Of a stretch of DNA of 35,822 nucleotides, positions 11,363 to 20,426 are shown one piece after another. The stretch covers positions 1-35,822 of the forward strand of contig JAEVHO010000005.1 in NCBI GenBank assembly GCA_016802835.1. The letters are read 5' to 3'. The position numbers and the translations under genes are program-made. Under the pieces are notes generated by a model, which saw only the letters and a list, made by a program, of their open reading frames with translations, did not search any database and was not told the origin of the DNA. This stretch comes from Micromonospora sp. ATA32. GTDB lineage: Bacteria; Actinomycetota; Actinomycetes; Mycobacteriales; Micromonosporaceae. The stretch's first letter is position 1. Each line of letters opens with the position of its first letter.

Positions 11363-11886
11363 CCTCGGCCACTTTCTCGCGCCGTCCGCGCCAGGGCGCA
11401 GGGGCGCGGGTTCGGCGGACAGGACGCGACGTCGGCGCACGGGGCGGCACCGGACAACTCCGGAACACGGGCCGTATGCGCCGGTCGCCGCGGGTGCCCG
11501 CGGATCGCGATCGGCTCGACCCGACGCGGGACAATGATCACGGGCCGCCAGGGCCCGGGTCCGTCGCTCCGTGTCGGGGTCTTCGTCTCGCCCCCAATCC
11601 TACTGTGCGCTGACGACAGAACCACCACTCGGCACCGTTGCGCAGCGGGCTGAGACCTCCGTAGCGGGCCGAACCGCGCTATCCGCGACTCCCCCTACAC
11701 GCCCAGCCTCCGATCGAGGGGGCCGCCGCCACGGGGATCGGTGGCGACCGAGCGGGCACGGGTCGCGCCCGGGGCCGACGTAACGTAGCTTTGCGGCGCC
11801 CACCAGAGCCGGTCTTGATCTTTGCCGGCCGGAACCGGACGATCGACCTGATCGCTCCTACCCGTGCTCTTAAGAGGTGACTCCCG
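11363..11886. promoter_or_regulatory. Divergent intergenic region upstream of gyrB and the orphan plus-strand gene
   Basis: About 520 bp without a credible gene. It must carry the gyrB promoter (leftward) and that of the gene starting at 11887. A possible leftward -10, TAGGAT, lies at 11597-11602 without a good -35. GAGGTGA at 11873-11879 is the ribosome site for the rightward gene. I see no tandem repeats or strong hairpins. Confidence 0.45.
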
Positions 11887-12441
11887 ATGGGGCTGGACAA
11901 CGTCGCGGTGCACTGGCCGCGTACCGGCCGCTTCTACGATCCGGTCGCGCCGGCCGAGTTCGTCGACTTCGGCGAGATCGTGGACATCCCGCGGATCTCC
12001 GCGCCCACCGCGGCGCTCGCCGAGCTCATCGCCAAGACCGGCACGGTACGGGCGACCGCCTACACCCAACTGGTGGACCTGCTGCTCGGCCTGGAAAATG
12101 TGCTCTACGCCACGGACGCGGCGGCGGAGGACGAGGATCCGGTGATCGACCCGGACGGGTGCGCCTGGATCGCCGGCGGCATCGAACGTTTTGTCGCCGG
12201 CCACCGCCCACACGGCGACGTGGTGACCTTCGAGTCGGTCAGCGACGTCCTGCGCGTACTGCTCGCCGACGGCCGCCTCGCCGAACAGCAGCTCCGCTGG
12301 CTCGAGACCCGGCTGCACGCGCTCCGGGACGAGAACGGCGACCCGCCGCAGTGGAACTTCACCTGCGCCGAGCTCGGCGTGCTCGCCGCCTTCTACCGAC
12401 GCTGCGCTGACCGGGGCTTCGCGGTCTACGCCGACGCCTGA
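11887..12441 (+). CDS. Hypothetical protein of unknown function
   Basis: 184 residues, acidic, no signal peptide or membrane segment, and no motif I recognise. The composition (well-spread hydrophobics, helices such as YTQLVDLLLGLENVLYATDA and an aromatic-rich C-terminus ending YRRCADRGFAVYADA) and a strong ribosome site (GAGGTGA, 7 nt before ATG) argue for a real gene. It stands alone on the plus strand between gyrB and dciA, in a block otherwise all on the minus strand, and its 3' end faces dciA with only 4 nt between the stops. No function is proposed. Confidence 0.75.
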   Translation: MGLDNVAVHWPRTGRFYDPVAPAEFVDFGEIVDIPRISAPTAALAELIAKTGTVRATAYTQLVDLLLGLENVLYATDAAAEDEDPVIDPDGCAWIAGGIERFVAGHRPHGDVVTFESVSDVLRVLLADGRLAEQQLRWLETRLHALRDENGDPPQWNFTCAELGVLAAFYRRCADRGFAVYADA

Positions 12442-12445
12442 CGGC

Positions 12446-13032
12446 TCAGCCGTAGGTGTCCCGGGGCCCTCGGCCGCGTACCCGCCGGGGGCCCTTCTGC
12501 CAGGAGGGCGCGGCGGGACCGTGGATGTGCAGCTTGCGCACCACGTTGTGGCCGACCTCGCTGGCGATCTGCTTGAGCAGCGAGCCGGCCAGCAGCCGGA
12601 GCTGGGTCGCCCAGGCCGTCGAGCGCGCCTCGACGGTCAGTTCGCCGTCCTCCAGCTTGACCGGGCGGCTGTTCTGGGCGACCTCCGGCCCGACCACCCG
12701 CTCCCAGGCGCCGAAGACCGTCGCCTCGGCGGCCGGCTGCTGCCAACCTCGCGCCTTGACCAGCCGGTTCAGCACCGCGCCGAGCGGCTGCGGATCCCTG
12801 GGGTCGGGCCCGGGGCCGGAATAACCGCGCAGCCGCCGCTGGTTCCCGGCGCCGTCACCACCGTCACCGCCGGCCGGATTGCGGCGACGGTCCGGGCCCC
12901 CGCCTCCCGCCGGGCCCGGGCCGCGTCGAGCACCGCCCGGGCCAGCTCCGGTCCGCTCGCCTCGCCTGCCCCGGCGGGCACCTCGCCACCGCCGGCTGCA
13001 CCGCCGTCACGACGTCCTGGTTCATCCGGCAC
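12446..13032 (-). CDS. dciA: DUF721 protein, DciA-type helicase-loading factor, with frameshift
   Basis: The conserved DUF721 part ([60 protein letters not shown]) is read in one frame, and the N-terminal Ala/Arg/Gly-rich leader from the start at 13032 in another. The change falls near 12888-12905 beside a run of five C. The link [20 protein letters not shown] before the domain restores a protein of about 195 residues. The mycobacterial homologue between recF and gyrB (Rv0004) is a replication factor of the DciA family that works with the DnaB helicase. The start overlaps the end of recF by 11 nt, implying coupled translation. Confidence 0.82.
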
Positions 13033-14155
13033 GTCGCACCGTCCCCTCGCCCACCTCGTACCGGGCCCCGCGCAGGGCCGCCGGCACGTCGTCGTCGACC
13101 GCGCAGGTCACCAGCAGCTGGCTGGCCCCGCCGACCAGCTCCGCCAGCCGCTCCCGCCGACCGGCGTCCAGCTCCGCGAAGACGTCGTCGAGGACCAGCA
13201 CCGGCTCGATACCGTCCGATCGCAGCAGGTCGTACCCGGCCAGCCGGAGGGCGAGCGCGTACGACCAGGACTCGCCGTGGCTGGCGTACCCCTTGGCGGG
13301 CAGCGGACCCAGGGTGAGGGTCAGGTCGTCGCGGTGCGGCCCGACCAGCGTGGTGCCCCGCTCGATCTCCGCCGACCGCGATTCGGCCAGCGCGGCGGTC
13401 AGCGCCTCGGCCAGCACCCCCCGGTCGGTCGTAGGTTCGGTCAGCTCCAGCGACGGCCGGTAGGAGATCCCGGCGGCGCCCCGCCCGGCCGCGACCGCGT
13501 CGTACGCCTTGGTGACGTGCGGCGTCAGCGCGGCGACCAGCTCCAGCCGGCCGGCCAGCAGCTCGGCCCCGTGCTGCGCCAGGTGGGCGTCCCAGACCTC
13601 GAGTGTGGAGAGGTCCCCGCCCCGGGAACCGCCGGTCTTGCGGGCGAGGTACGCGGTCCGCAGCAGTGCGTTGCGCTGCTTGACCACCCGCTCGTAGTCG
13701 GCCCGGACCCCGGCGTACCGGGGCTGCCGGCTGACCAGCAGGTCGTCGAGGTAGCGGCGCCGCTCGGCGGGATCGCCGCGGACCAGCTCCAGGTCCTCGG
13801 GGGCGAAGAGCACCAGCCGCAGCGCGCCGAGCACATCTCGGGCCCGGCGGGCGGGTGACCGCCCCAACCGGGCCCGGTTGGCCCGGCCGGGAACGATCTC
13901 CAGCTCGATCAGCAGCTCGCGGCCCTCGTGCACCACCGCGCAGCGGATCACCGCCGAGGCGGCTCCCATCCGCACCAGCGGCGCGTCCGTGGCGACCCGG
14001 TAACTGTCCAGGGTCGCCACGTAGCCGAGCGCCTCGACCAGGTTCGTCTTGCCGACGCCGTTGGCGCCGATCAGCACGTTCGCGCCGGGCTCCAGGTCGA
14101 CCCCGACCCGCTCGTACGAGCGGAAGTCGACGAGTTCGAGCCGGCGGACGTACAC
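13022..14155 (-). CDS. recF: DNA replication and repair protein RecF
   Basis: 377 residues, intact frame. An SMC-like ATPase: Walker [11 protein letters not shown] at about residues 33-42, the ABC signature region near [14 protein letters not shown], and Walker [13 protein letters not shown]. RecF binds gapped DNA and helps RecOR load RecA at stalled forks. The N-terminus [17 protein letters not shown] matches the family, supporting the start at 14155. It lies 17 bp after gnd; a single DnaA-like sequence TGTGGATAC sits in that gap. Confidence 0.96.
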   Translation of the reverse strand: MYVRRLELVDFRSYERVGVDLEPGANVLIGANGVGKTNLVEALGYVATLDSYRVATDAPLVRMGAASAVIRCAVVHEGRELLIELEIVPGRANRARLGRSPARRARDVLGALRLVLFAPEDLELVRGDPAERRRYLDDLLVSRQPRYAGVRADYERVVKQRNALLRTAYLARKTGGSRGGDLSTLEVWDAHLAQHGAELLAGRLELVAALTPHVTKAYDAVAAGRGAAGISYRPSLELTEPTTDRGVLAEALTAALAESRSAEIERGTTLVGPHRDDLTLTLGPLPAKGYASHGESWSYALALRLAGYDLLRSDGIEPVLVLDDVFAELDAGRRERLAELVGGASQLLVTCAVDDDVPAALRGARYEVGEGTVRRAG

Positions 14156-14171
14156 AGGTTGTGGATACCGC

Positions 14172-15043
14172 TCAGCGCTTGCGGACGGCGTGTCCGCCGA
14201 ACTGCTGGCGCAGCGCGGCGACCGCCTTCATCGCGGGCGAGTCGTCCTGCCGCGAGGCGAACCGGGCGAACAGGGAGGCGGTGATGACGTTCAGCGGCAC
14301 GGCGAGCCGGACCGCCTCGTCGACCGTCCAACGCCCCTCGCCGGTGTCCTCGGTGTAGCCGCTCAGCTCGGCCAGCTCCGGGTCCTCGTCCAGGGCCCGG
14401 TCCAGCAGGTCGAGCAGCCAGGAACGGACCACGGTGCCCTCACGCCACGACTTGAACACGCCCGGCACGTTGGTCACGACCTCGGACTTCGCCAACAGCT
14501 CGTAGCCCTCGGCGTAGGCGTGCATCAGGCCGTACTCGATGCCGTTGTGCACCATCTTGGCGTAGTGCCCGGCGCCGACCGGCCCGGCGTGCACGAAGCC
14601 GAACTCACCCGCGGGCTTGAGCGCCTCGAAGATCGGCATCAGCCGCTCGACGTGCTCCTGCGCGCCGCCGACCATCAGGCCGTAACCGTTGTGCTTGCCC
14701 CAGACGCCGCCAGAGACGCCGGCGTCGAGGTAGCCGATGCCGCGCTCGCCCAGGCGCTCGCCGCGGGGGGCATCGTCGCTGAACCGCGAGTTGCCGCCGT
14801 CGATGATGATGTCGCCGTCGCCCAGCACGCCGGCGAGTTCGTCGATGGTGCGTCGGTGACAGCGGCGGGGACCATCACCCAGACCGCCCGCGGCGCCTCC
14901 AGCTTCTCGGCCAGCTCCGCCAGGCTGGCGACGTCGCTCAGCTCCGCGTTGTGGTCGAAGCCGACCACCTCGTGCCCGGCGGCGCGCAGCCGCTCGCGCA
15001 TGTTGCCGCCCATCCGGCCGAGTCCTACCAGGCCGAGCTGCAT
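14172..15043 (-). CDS. gnd: 6-phosphogluconate dehydrogenase (decarboxylating), with frameshift
   Basis: With one base restored this is a 290-residue protein, the short GndA-type enzyme that oxidises 6-phosphogluconate to ribulose-5-phosphate and CO2. The N-terminus [15 protein letters not shown] is the Rossmann GxGxxG loop. Further on are [33 protein letters not shown] and [17 protein letters not shown] with the catalytic Lys and Asn. The frame changes near 14849: VTDAPSTN should read VTDATIDELAG, one base missing. GGAGGTAGG precedes the ATG. Placement between dnaN and recF is common in actinomycetes. Confidence 0.92.
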
Positions 15044-15084
15044 GTGTTCCTACCTCCGCTGCGTCTGGGTCAAGGGGTGTGCGA

Positions 15085-16219
15085 TCAGCGGGAGACGCGG
15101 ATCGGCATGATGAGGTACCGGTACCCCGGGATGACCTCGCCATCCTCGCCGGCGGGCGAAATCACCGCGGGCTTGAAGGCGTCGACGAACGACAGCATGG
15201 CGAACTGGGCTCCCAGATTGGCCAGCCCGTCGATCAGGTACTGCGGGTTGAAGCCGATGGTCACGGGTTCACCGGTGAAGGTGGCCTCCATCGCCTCGCT
15301 CGCCCGCGCCTCCTCGGTGCCCCCGGCCTCGACGACCAGCCCGTCCGAGCTGAAGCTCAGCCAGCACCGGGGTGGTCCGCTCGGCGACCAGGGCAACCCG
15401 CTTGACCACCTCGATCAGCGTGCTCACCGCCACCCGCGCCTCGGCGTTGTGGCTGGCCGGGAAGAGCGACCGCACTGGCGGGTAGTTCGCGCCGTCGAGC
15501 AGTCGGCTAGTGGTCCGGCGGGTGCCACCGGCGAAGCCGATCATGCCCTCGCCGGCGGCGCCCTGGGAGAGCGCCATGGTGACCTCGCCGCCGAGCGGGC
15601 CGAGCGCCTTGGCGGTGTCGTTCAGCGTCCGGGCCGGCACCAGCGCGTTGATGCTCACCTCGGGGTCGTCCGGGCGCCACTGCATCTCGCGCAGCGCCAG
15701 CCGGTAGCGGTCGGTGGCGAGCATGGACAGCGTGCTGCCGGAGAGCTCGAGGCGTACCCCGGTCATCATCGGCAGCGTCTCGTCCCGGCCGGCGGCGACG
15801 GCGACCTGGGCGACGGCGGCCGCGAAGGCCGCACCGTCGACGGTGCCGGCGCTCTCCGGCATCTCCGGCAGCGCCGGATAGTCCTCCACCGGCATGGTGG
15901 GCAGGGTGAACCGGGCACTGCCGCAGACCAGCTCCAGGTGGGCGCCGACCGCGGCGATGTCGACCGGCTTGGCCGGGAGCGCCTTGGTGATCTCGGCGAG
16001 CAGGCGGCCCGAGACGAGCGCGGCGCCGTCGGCGTCGCCCTGCACCTCGACCGTGACCTGGCTGGAAACCTCGTAGTCGAAGCCGGAGACCTGCAGGTTG
16101 CCGTCGGTGACCCGGAGCATCACTCCGGCGAGCACCGGTACGGACGGCCGGTTGGGCAGGCTCTTCGCGGTCCAGGCCACCGCTTCGGCGAGCGCGTCGC
16201 GCTCTACTCGGAACTTCAT
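15085..16219 (-). CDS. dnaN: DNA polymerase III beta sliding clamp, with frameshift
   Basis: With one extra base removed the protein is 377 residues. It starts MKFRVERDALAEAVAWTAKS and shows LSMLATDRYRLALREM and, at the end, YRYLIMPIRV, the clamp C-terminus that lines the protein-binding pocket. The ring of two clamps tethers polymerase to DNA and recruits other factors. The frame changes near 15361: RTTPVL should run into LSFSSDGLVVEAGG but one extra base intervenes. The ATG at 16219 fits the family; the open frame upstream of it crosses oriC and is not coding. Confidence 0.95.
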
Positions 16220-16405
16220 CAATGCCTCCGCGTCGACGTCAGCGACAACTCTCTCATGCCGACCGCTTCCTACCGTCCCGCCCGACCGTGCGGGTACCCA
16301 TCGCACCTTAGGGCGCGTGGGCATCGGCTGTGCGCCCGACCCCATGGATCTGTCGGTGCTGACGAGGTGTCCTCGGCAGCGTCCGGCCCGATCCACAGAA
16401 AGTCC

Positions 16406-16461
16406 AACGGTGATGATTGGTTTTTGTTCTCTTAGAAGAGATAACTCATCGTCTTCATCGC
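16406..16461. other. AT-rich stretch, candidate DNA unwinding element of oriC
   Basis: The only markedly AT-rich segment of the origin, holding GATTGGTTTTTGTTCTCTTA and AGAAGAGATAACTC. It lies on the dnaN side of the DnaA-box field, directly before the first boxes at 16474 and 16508, as expected for the site melted at initiation. Confidence 0.6.
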
Positions 16462-16585
16462 ACCTGTGCAAACTGTGGAGAACCGGCGTCAGCCCAGCTC
16501 AGACAGGTTATCCACCGGTGATTTCGCTGTGGAGAACCAGGGGTCCAACCCGTGTCCCAGTCCACAGGCACCGCCGCCCGCCGGG

Positions 16586-16626
16586 TTGTCCACCGTTGTC
16601 CACCGGTTGTCCACCGGTAATCCACC
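16586..16626 (+). repeat. Head-to-tail array of four DnaA boxes at helical-turn spacing
   Basis: TTGTCCACC at 16586, 16596 and 16607, and TAATCCACC at 16618, all in the same direction. Start-to-start distances are 10, 11 and 11 bp, which puts all boxes on one face of the helix. Confidence 0.85.
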
Positions 16627-16931
16627 GACTTTCTCCCCAGTCCTGTGGACGGCGCTGATCATGTTGACGACCGTCGTCCCCAGAACCTTCAACAGCTCGT
16701 ACACAGGTCGACCGTCGTCGGTGGACAAGGAAGACGCTGTCCCCAGGCGTCCACAGCGTCGTCCCCAGGGTTTGTCCACAACCTGTGGATAACCAGGCTC
16801 GGACGGACCGCGGTTTTCCACTGTCGGTGAATAACCGGATGTGGACAACGAGACAGGGATGGAGTGGGACACGCCTCGATCATGTGGCCTCGACCAGGTC
16901 GAGGCTCAACCCCCGGGCCTCCGGTGAGACG

Positions 16932-16957
16932 AAAAAGCCCGGCCGTGGTGGCCGGGC
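16932..16957 (-). terminator. Rho-independent terminator of dnaA
   Basis: On the minus strand GCCCGGCC and GGCCGGGC form an 8-bp stem with a 5-nt loop, followed by five T (plus-strand A run 16932-16936). It lies 45 bp after the dnaA stop at 17002 and would keep dnaA transcription out of oriC. Confidence 0.85.
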
Positions 16958-17001
16958 ATCCCGTGTCGCTGTTCGTCGCCGACGTCGGCGGCGGTGGTGG
17001 G

Positions 17002-18920
17002 TCAGGTGTTCTGCTTGATCCGGTTGGTCAGTTCGGCGATCTGGTTGTAGAGCGAACGCCGTTCGGCCATCTGTTGACGGATCTTGCGGTCGGCGTGCAT
17101 CACCGTGGTGTGGTCCCGCCCACCGAACGCCTGCCCGATCCGGGGCAACGACAACTCGGTCAGCTCGCGGCACAGGTACATGGCCACCTGGCGGGCGTTG
17201 ACCAGCACCCGCGAGCGGGACTGGCCGCGCAGGTCCTCCAGGCTCACCCCGAAGTAGTCGGCGGTGGAGGCCATGATCTGGTCGGCGTTGATCTCCGGCC
17301 CGGCGCCGTCGGGCATGAAGTCCCGCAGCACCTCCTCGGCCAGCGACAGCTCGACGGTCGACCGGGTGAGGCTGGCGAACGCGGTGACCCTGATCAGCGC
17401 CCCCTCCAGCTCGCGGATCGAGTTCGACACCCGGGAGGCGATGAACTCCAGCACGTCCGGTGGGGCGTACATCCGCTCCTGCGCCGCCTTCTTCTGCAGG
17501 ATCGCGATCCGGGTCTCCAGGTCCGGCGGCTGGATGTCGGCGAGCAGCCCCCACTCGAACCGGGTCCGCATCCGGTCCTCCAGCGTCGCCAACTGCTTCG
17601 GCGACCGGTCCGAGGTGATCACGATCTGTTTGTTGGAGTTGTGCAGCGTGTTGAAGGTGTGGAAGAACTCCTCCTGGGTCCGCTCGCGGTTCTCCAGGAA
17701 CTGGATGTCGTCGATCAGCAGGATGTCGACGTCGCGGTAGCGCCGCTGGAACGCGCTGGTCTTGTCGTCCCGGAGCGAGTTGATGAAGTCGTTGGTGAAC
17801 TCCTCGGTCGAGACGTACCGCACCGACCGGGCGTTGCCGAGCGTCGTCGCATAGTGCCCGATCGCGTGCAGCAGGTGCGTCTTGCCCAGCCCGGAGCTGC
17901 CGTAGATGAAGAGCGGGTTGTACGCCTTCGCCGGCGACTCGGCCACCGCGACGGAGGCGGCGTGCGCGAACCGGTTCGACGAGCCGATGACGAACGTTTC
18001 GAACATGTACTTGGGGTTGAGCCGGTTGCCGCCGCTCTCGGCGCCGCCGGGCATCCGCCGGTCGTCCCGACCACCCGGGCGGTGATCCTGCCCACCGCGG
18101 CCCGGCCCGCTGTCCGTACCGCCGTCCCGGGACAACCCGCGTACGCCGTGCTGGGCGCGCGGTGGTCCGGCGTCCTCGCGGTACCGGGGCTCGAAGCCGC
18201 GGGTCTCCGGGGCGGCTTCCGGGTCGCGTCGGGCCCGCTCGTCGAAGCCCCGCCGTTCCGGCCCGGGCCGGGCGGCCCGCAGCGGCTCGGCGAAGGCGGC
18301 GCCGAACAACGTCTCCTGGCCGTCCCGGCTCGCCGGGATGAGCCCGGATCGGTGGCCGTCCGTGGACGGGGCGGGCTGGGACGGGGGGCGCGGACGCCTC
18401 GGCCGGCTGCGCCGGCTCCGGCGCCGGCCGGATAGCCCTGATCGGGGTAGCCATGGTCGGGGTAGCCCTGATCCGGAACGTTCTGGTCGGGGTAGTTCTG
18501 GTCGGGGTAGTTCTGGTCGGGGTAGTTCTGGTCCGGGTACGCCGCGGACTCCTGCGGGCGCCCGCCGTCGCCGTCGAGCAGCTGGGGAGCACCCTCGAAG
18601 TCGGGCGGCCCGTCCGGGGCGCTGCGGTACACGGTGCCGGCCGGCCGGTCGGCGGCGTTTTCGGCCACCCGCACGGTCACCGCCACCTGTATCGGGCGGC
18701 CGAGCCGTCGCGTGAGCGCCTCGGTGATGGCCGGCCGCAGGCGGGACTCGATCACGTCCCGGGTGAAGGCGTCCGGGACGGAGAGCAGCGCGGTGTCCTC
18801 CACGATCGCGCGCAGCCGGGTGAGACGGAGGTAGGCGCGCTGCTGCGCGGAGACGATCTCGTCGGCCAGCTCATCCGTCGTCGCCGTCCACACCGCGGCA
18901 AGGTCGATCGTTCCGGCCAC
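17002..18920 (-). CDS. dnaA: Chromosomal replication initiator DnaA, with two frame breaks in domain II
   Basis: Domain I is read from the GTG at 18920 ([20 protein letters not shown]). Domain II is long, Pro/Gln-rich and has a YPDQN repeat. Domains III and IV are intact: [20 protein letters not shown], Walker [13 protein letters not shown], Walker [12 protein letters not shown], and the DNA-binding signature [11 protein letters not shown]. The frame changes twice in domain II, near 18421-18431 (into [15 protein letters not shown]) and at the G6 run 18383-18388 (into [20 protein letters not shown]). Restored length is about 638 residues. It binds DnaA boxes as ATP form to open oriC. Upstream, TTATCCACA at 19049-19057 suggests autoregulation. 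Confidence 0.95.
18441..18545 (-). repeat. 15-bp tandem repeats in dnaA encoding YPDQN
   Basis: Plus-strand units of the form GTTCTGGTCGGGGTA (about 18480-18540) give three or four exact YPDQN copies, flanked by diverged copies ([15 protein letters not shown]). Near-identity at DNA level indicates recent slippage. They lie in the flexible linker between domains I and III. Confidence 0.9.
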
Positions 18921-19551
18921 CGTCGTGCCCCCCCCTCGCCTCTGCTCCCGGCCGCCGCTGGATGTCCAGTCGGCCGTCCCGGGCCCGCACCGTGTTCATG
19001 GGCGGAGCTGGCACCCACCCGGACGGCTGACCGATCGCCATCCACAGGTTATCCACAGCCTGTGTGTACGACCGATTGTGGCCGCCCGCCGGACGCGGGT
19101 CTGACCTGCCCCCCTGCCTGGACGGGCGCTGAAGCGGGTTCACCGTGCCGAACGATTCACTACCTTGTCCGGTCTTGCCTGCCAGCGACACCCTGCCCCC
19201 GCCGCTGACCGCAATCGCGCACGCTAACAGCGTGAGCCATGGCCCATCAACCGTCGACGCGGTGCCACCCTTCTCGGTATCAGCGAAAACCGCCGCTTCG
19301 GTCGGGTCGGGCCCCGGTGTCCCCGACCCGTGGTGTTTGACGGTCATTGCCGCCCTGCGTAGGCTTGAGCGGCTGCTCTGTGGCCCTCTGCTAGGGTGAT
19401 GAGTGCTTGCTGTCCGCGGTCGCATCCCCGCATCGCCGAGGTCCCGCGTCGCCGGGCAGCACCGATCGGGGGCCACCGCCGAAGGTGCCCTGGACCACCA
19501 CACGAACCCGGCGATCCCGCGCCCGGGGCGTACGAAAACGGAGAGCCTGAC
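18921..19551. promoter_or_regulatory. dnaA-rpmH divergent regulatory region
   Basis: About 630 bp with no credible gene. A perfect DnaA box TTATCCACA stands at 19049-19057, preceded by a half site TCCACAGG, on the dnaA side. The rpmH promoter lies at 19337-19365. GAG followed by a run of eight G on the minus strand stands just before the dnaA GTG. Confidence 0.6.
19337..19365 (+). promoter_or_regulatory. Housekeeping-type promoter for rpmH-rnpA
   Basis: TTGACG (19337-19342), a 17-bp spacer, and TAGGCT (19360-19365) match the consensus of the principal actinobacterial sigma factor. It gives a leader of roughly 180 nt before rpmH. A second TAGGGT at 19392-19397 lacks a well-spaced -35. Confidence 0.6.
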
Positions 19552-19689
19552 GTGAGTAAGCGCACCTACCAGCCGAACAACCGCCGGCGCGCGAAGACCC
19601 ACGGCTTCCGGCTGCGCATGCGCACCCGTGCCGGCCGCGCCATCCTGTCGAGCCGTCGCGCCAAGGGTCGCACCACCCTGTCGGCCTGA
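19552..19689 (+). CDS. rpmH: Ribosomal protein bL34
   Basis: 45 residues beginning [20 protein letters not shown], with the usual RTRAGRAIL and a basic tail ending TTLSA. A component of the large ribosomal subunit near the exit tunnel side. The start is GTG at 19552 with GGAGAG 7 nt upstream. First gene of the rpmH-rnpA-yidD-yidC-jag-rsmG-parAB block. Confidence 0.97.
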   Translation: MSKRTYQPNNRRRAKTHGFRLRMRTRAGRAILSSRRAKGRTTLSA

Positions 19690-19724
19690 GGCCGACCGGT
19701 CCGGTCCGGGGGACGTGGGCAATC

Positions 19725-20139
19725 GTGCTGGCCGCCGCGCAGCGACTGCGGCGCAGTAACGACTTCGCCGCAGCGGTCCGTGGTGGCCGACGCGCCGGCC
19801 GCGGCGCCGTAGTCGTCCATCTGACTCTGCCGGCAACGCCCGAGCCGGAGACAGCAACCTCGCCGGAGCCGGCGCGGAACGCAGGTGCGGAGGAGATCTC
19901 CGCGCCGAGCCGCGCCGGCTTCGTCGTGTCCAAGGCCGTCGGCCCCGCCGTGGTCCGTAATCGGGTCCGGCGTCGGCTGCGACACCTGGTGCGCGAGCGG
20001 GTCGACGCGCTGCCGTCGGGCAGCACCCTCGTGGTCCGGGCCTGCCGGACGCGGCCGACGCGTCGTACGCCCGGCTCGCCGCAGACCTGGACGCCGCCAT
20101 CGCGGCGCCCGCGCTCCCCGGGGTCGGCGGTCCCGGTGA
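19725..20139 (+). CDS. rnpA: Ribonuclease P protein component, with two frame breaks
   Basis: Starts GTG at 19725 ([20 protein letters not shown]). The family core is present: [20 protein letters not shown] followed by [23 protein letters not shown]. After that the frame is lost near 20040; one base restored gives [21 protein letters not shown], the expected C-terminal helix. A second change near 20107 would give [10 protein letters not shown] and a TGA at 20137-20139 overlapping the yidD GTG. The protein helps the RNase P RNA cut tRNA 5' leaders. As given, the unbroken frame runs falsely into yidD. The second break and exact end are inferred. Confidence 0.88.
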
Positions 20140-20426
20140 GCAGCGGTCCCGCCGCACCGCGGCCGACCACTACCGGTGCCCGCGTGCTGATCGGGCCCAT
20201 CATCGCGTACCGTCGTTGGATAAGCCCAGCGCTGCCGGCCCGCTGTCGGTTCTACCCGTCGTGCAGTGCGTACGCCCTGGAGGCGGTGGCCCGGCACGGC
20301 GCGTTCCGGGGAGCCGGCCTGGCGGTCCGGCGGTTGTTGCGCTGCCACCCCTTCCACCCAGGTGGACATGACCCGGTGCCGGAGCCGGGCGGCCGCCGCC
20401 GTGCCGATGTGACTGGAGCCCTGTAG
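20136..20426 (+). CDS. yidD: Membrane protein insertion efficiency factor YidD
   Basis: 96 residues from the GTG at 20136. The core [20 protein letters not shown] followed by [13 protein letters not shown], and the [16 protein letters not shown] motif, with three conserved Cys, identify YidD. It is a small membrane-associated protein that aids insertion together with YidC and the Sec system. The stop overlaps the yidC GTG by one base (TAGTG), so the two are translationally coupled. The same frame is open back to the rnpA start only because of the rnpA frame break. Confidence 0.92.
   Translation: MSSGPAAPRPTTTGARVLIGPIIAYRRWISPALPARCRFYPSCSAYALEAVARHGAFRGAGLAVRRLLRCHPFHPGGHDPVPEPGGRRRADVTGAL

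Larger units (their letters stand above)
16220..17001. other. Chromosomal replication origin oriC
   Basis: The non-coding dnaN-dnaA interval has at least twelve DnaA-box-like 9-mers in both orientations. Clear ones include TTATCCACC 16508-16516, TTGTCCACC at 16586, 16596 and 16607, TAATCCACC 16618-16626, TTGTCCACA 16772-16780, TGTGGATAA 16784-16792 and TGTGGACAA 16840-16848. Others are TGTGGAGAA at 16474 and 16528, TGTGGACGG 16644, GGTGGACAA 16720 and TTTTCCACT 16814. Position and box density make the assignment very strong. Confidence 0.95.

Noticed and set aside
14156-14171. DnaA-box-like TGTGGATAC between gnd and recF
   Set aside because: A single near-match without neighbours; not enough to call a site.
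19145-19399. Plus-strand open frame of 84 codons upstream of rpmH
   Set aside because: No ribosome site, no motif, and it overlaps the probable rpmH promoter.
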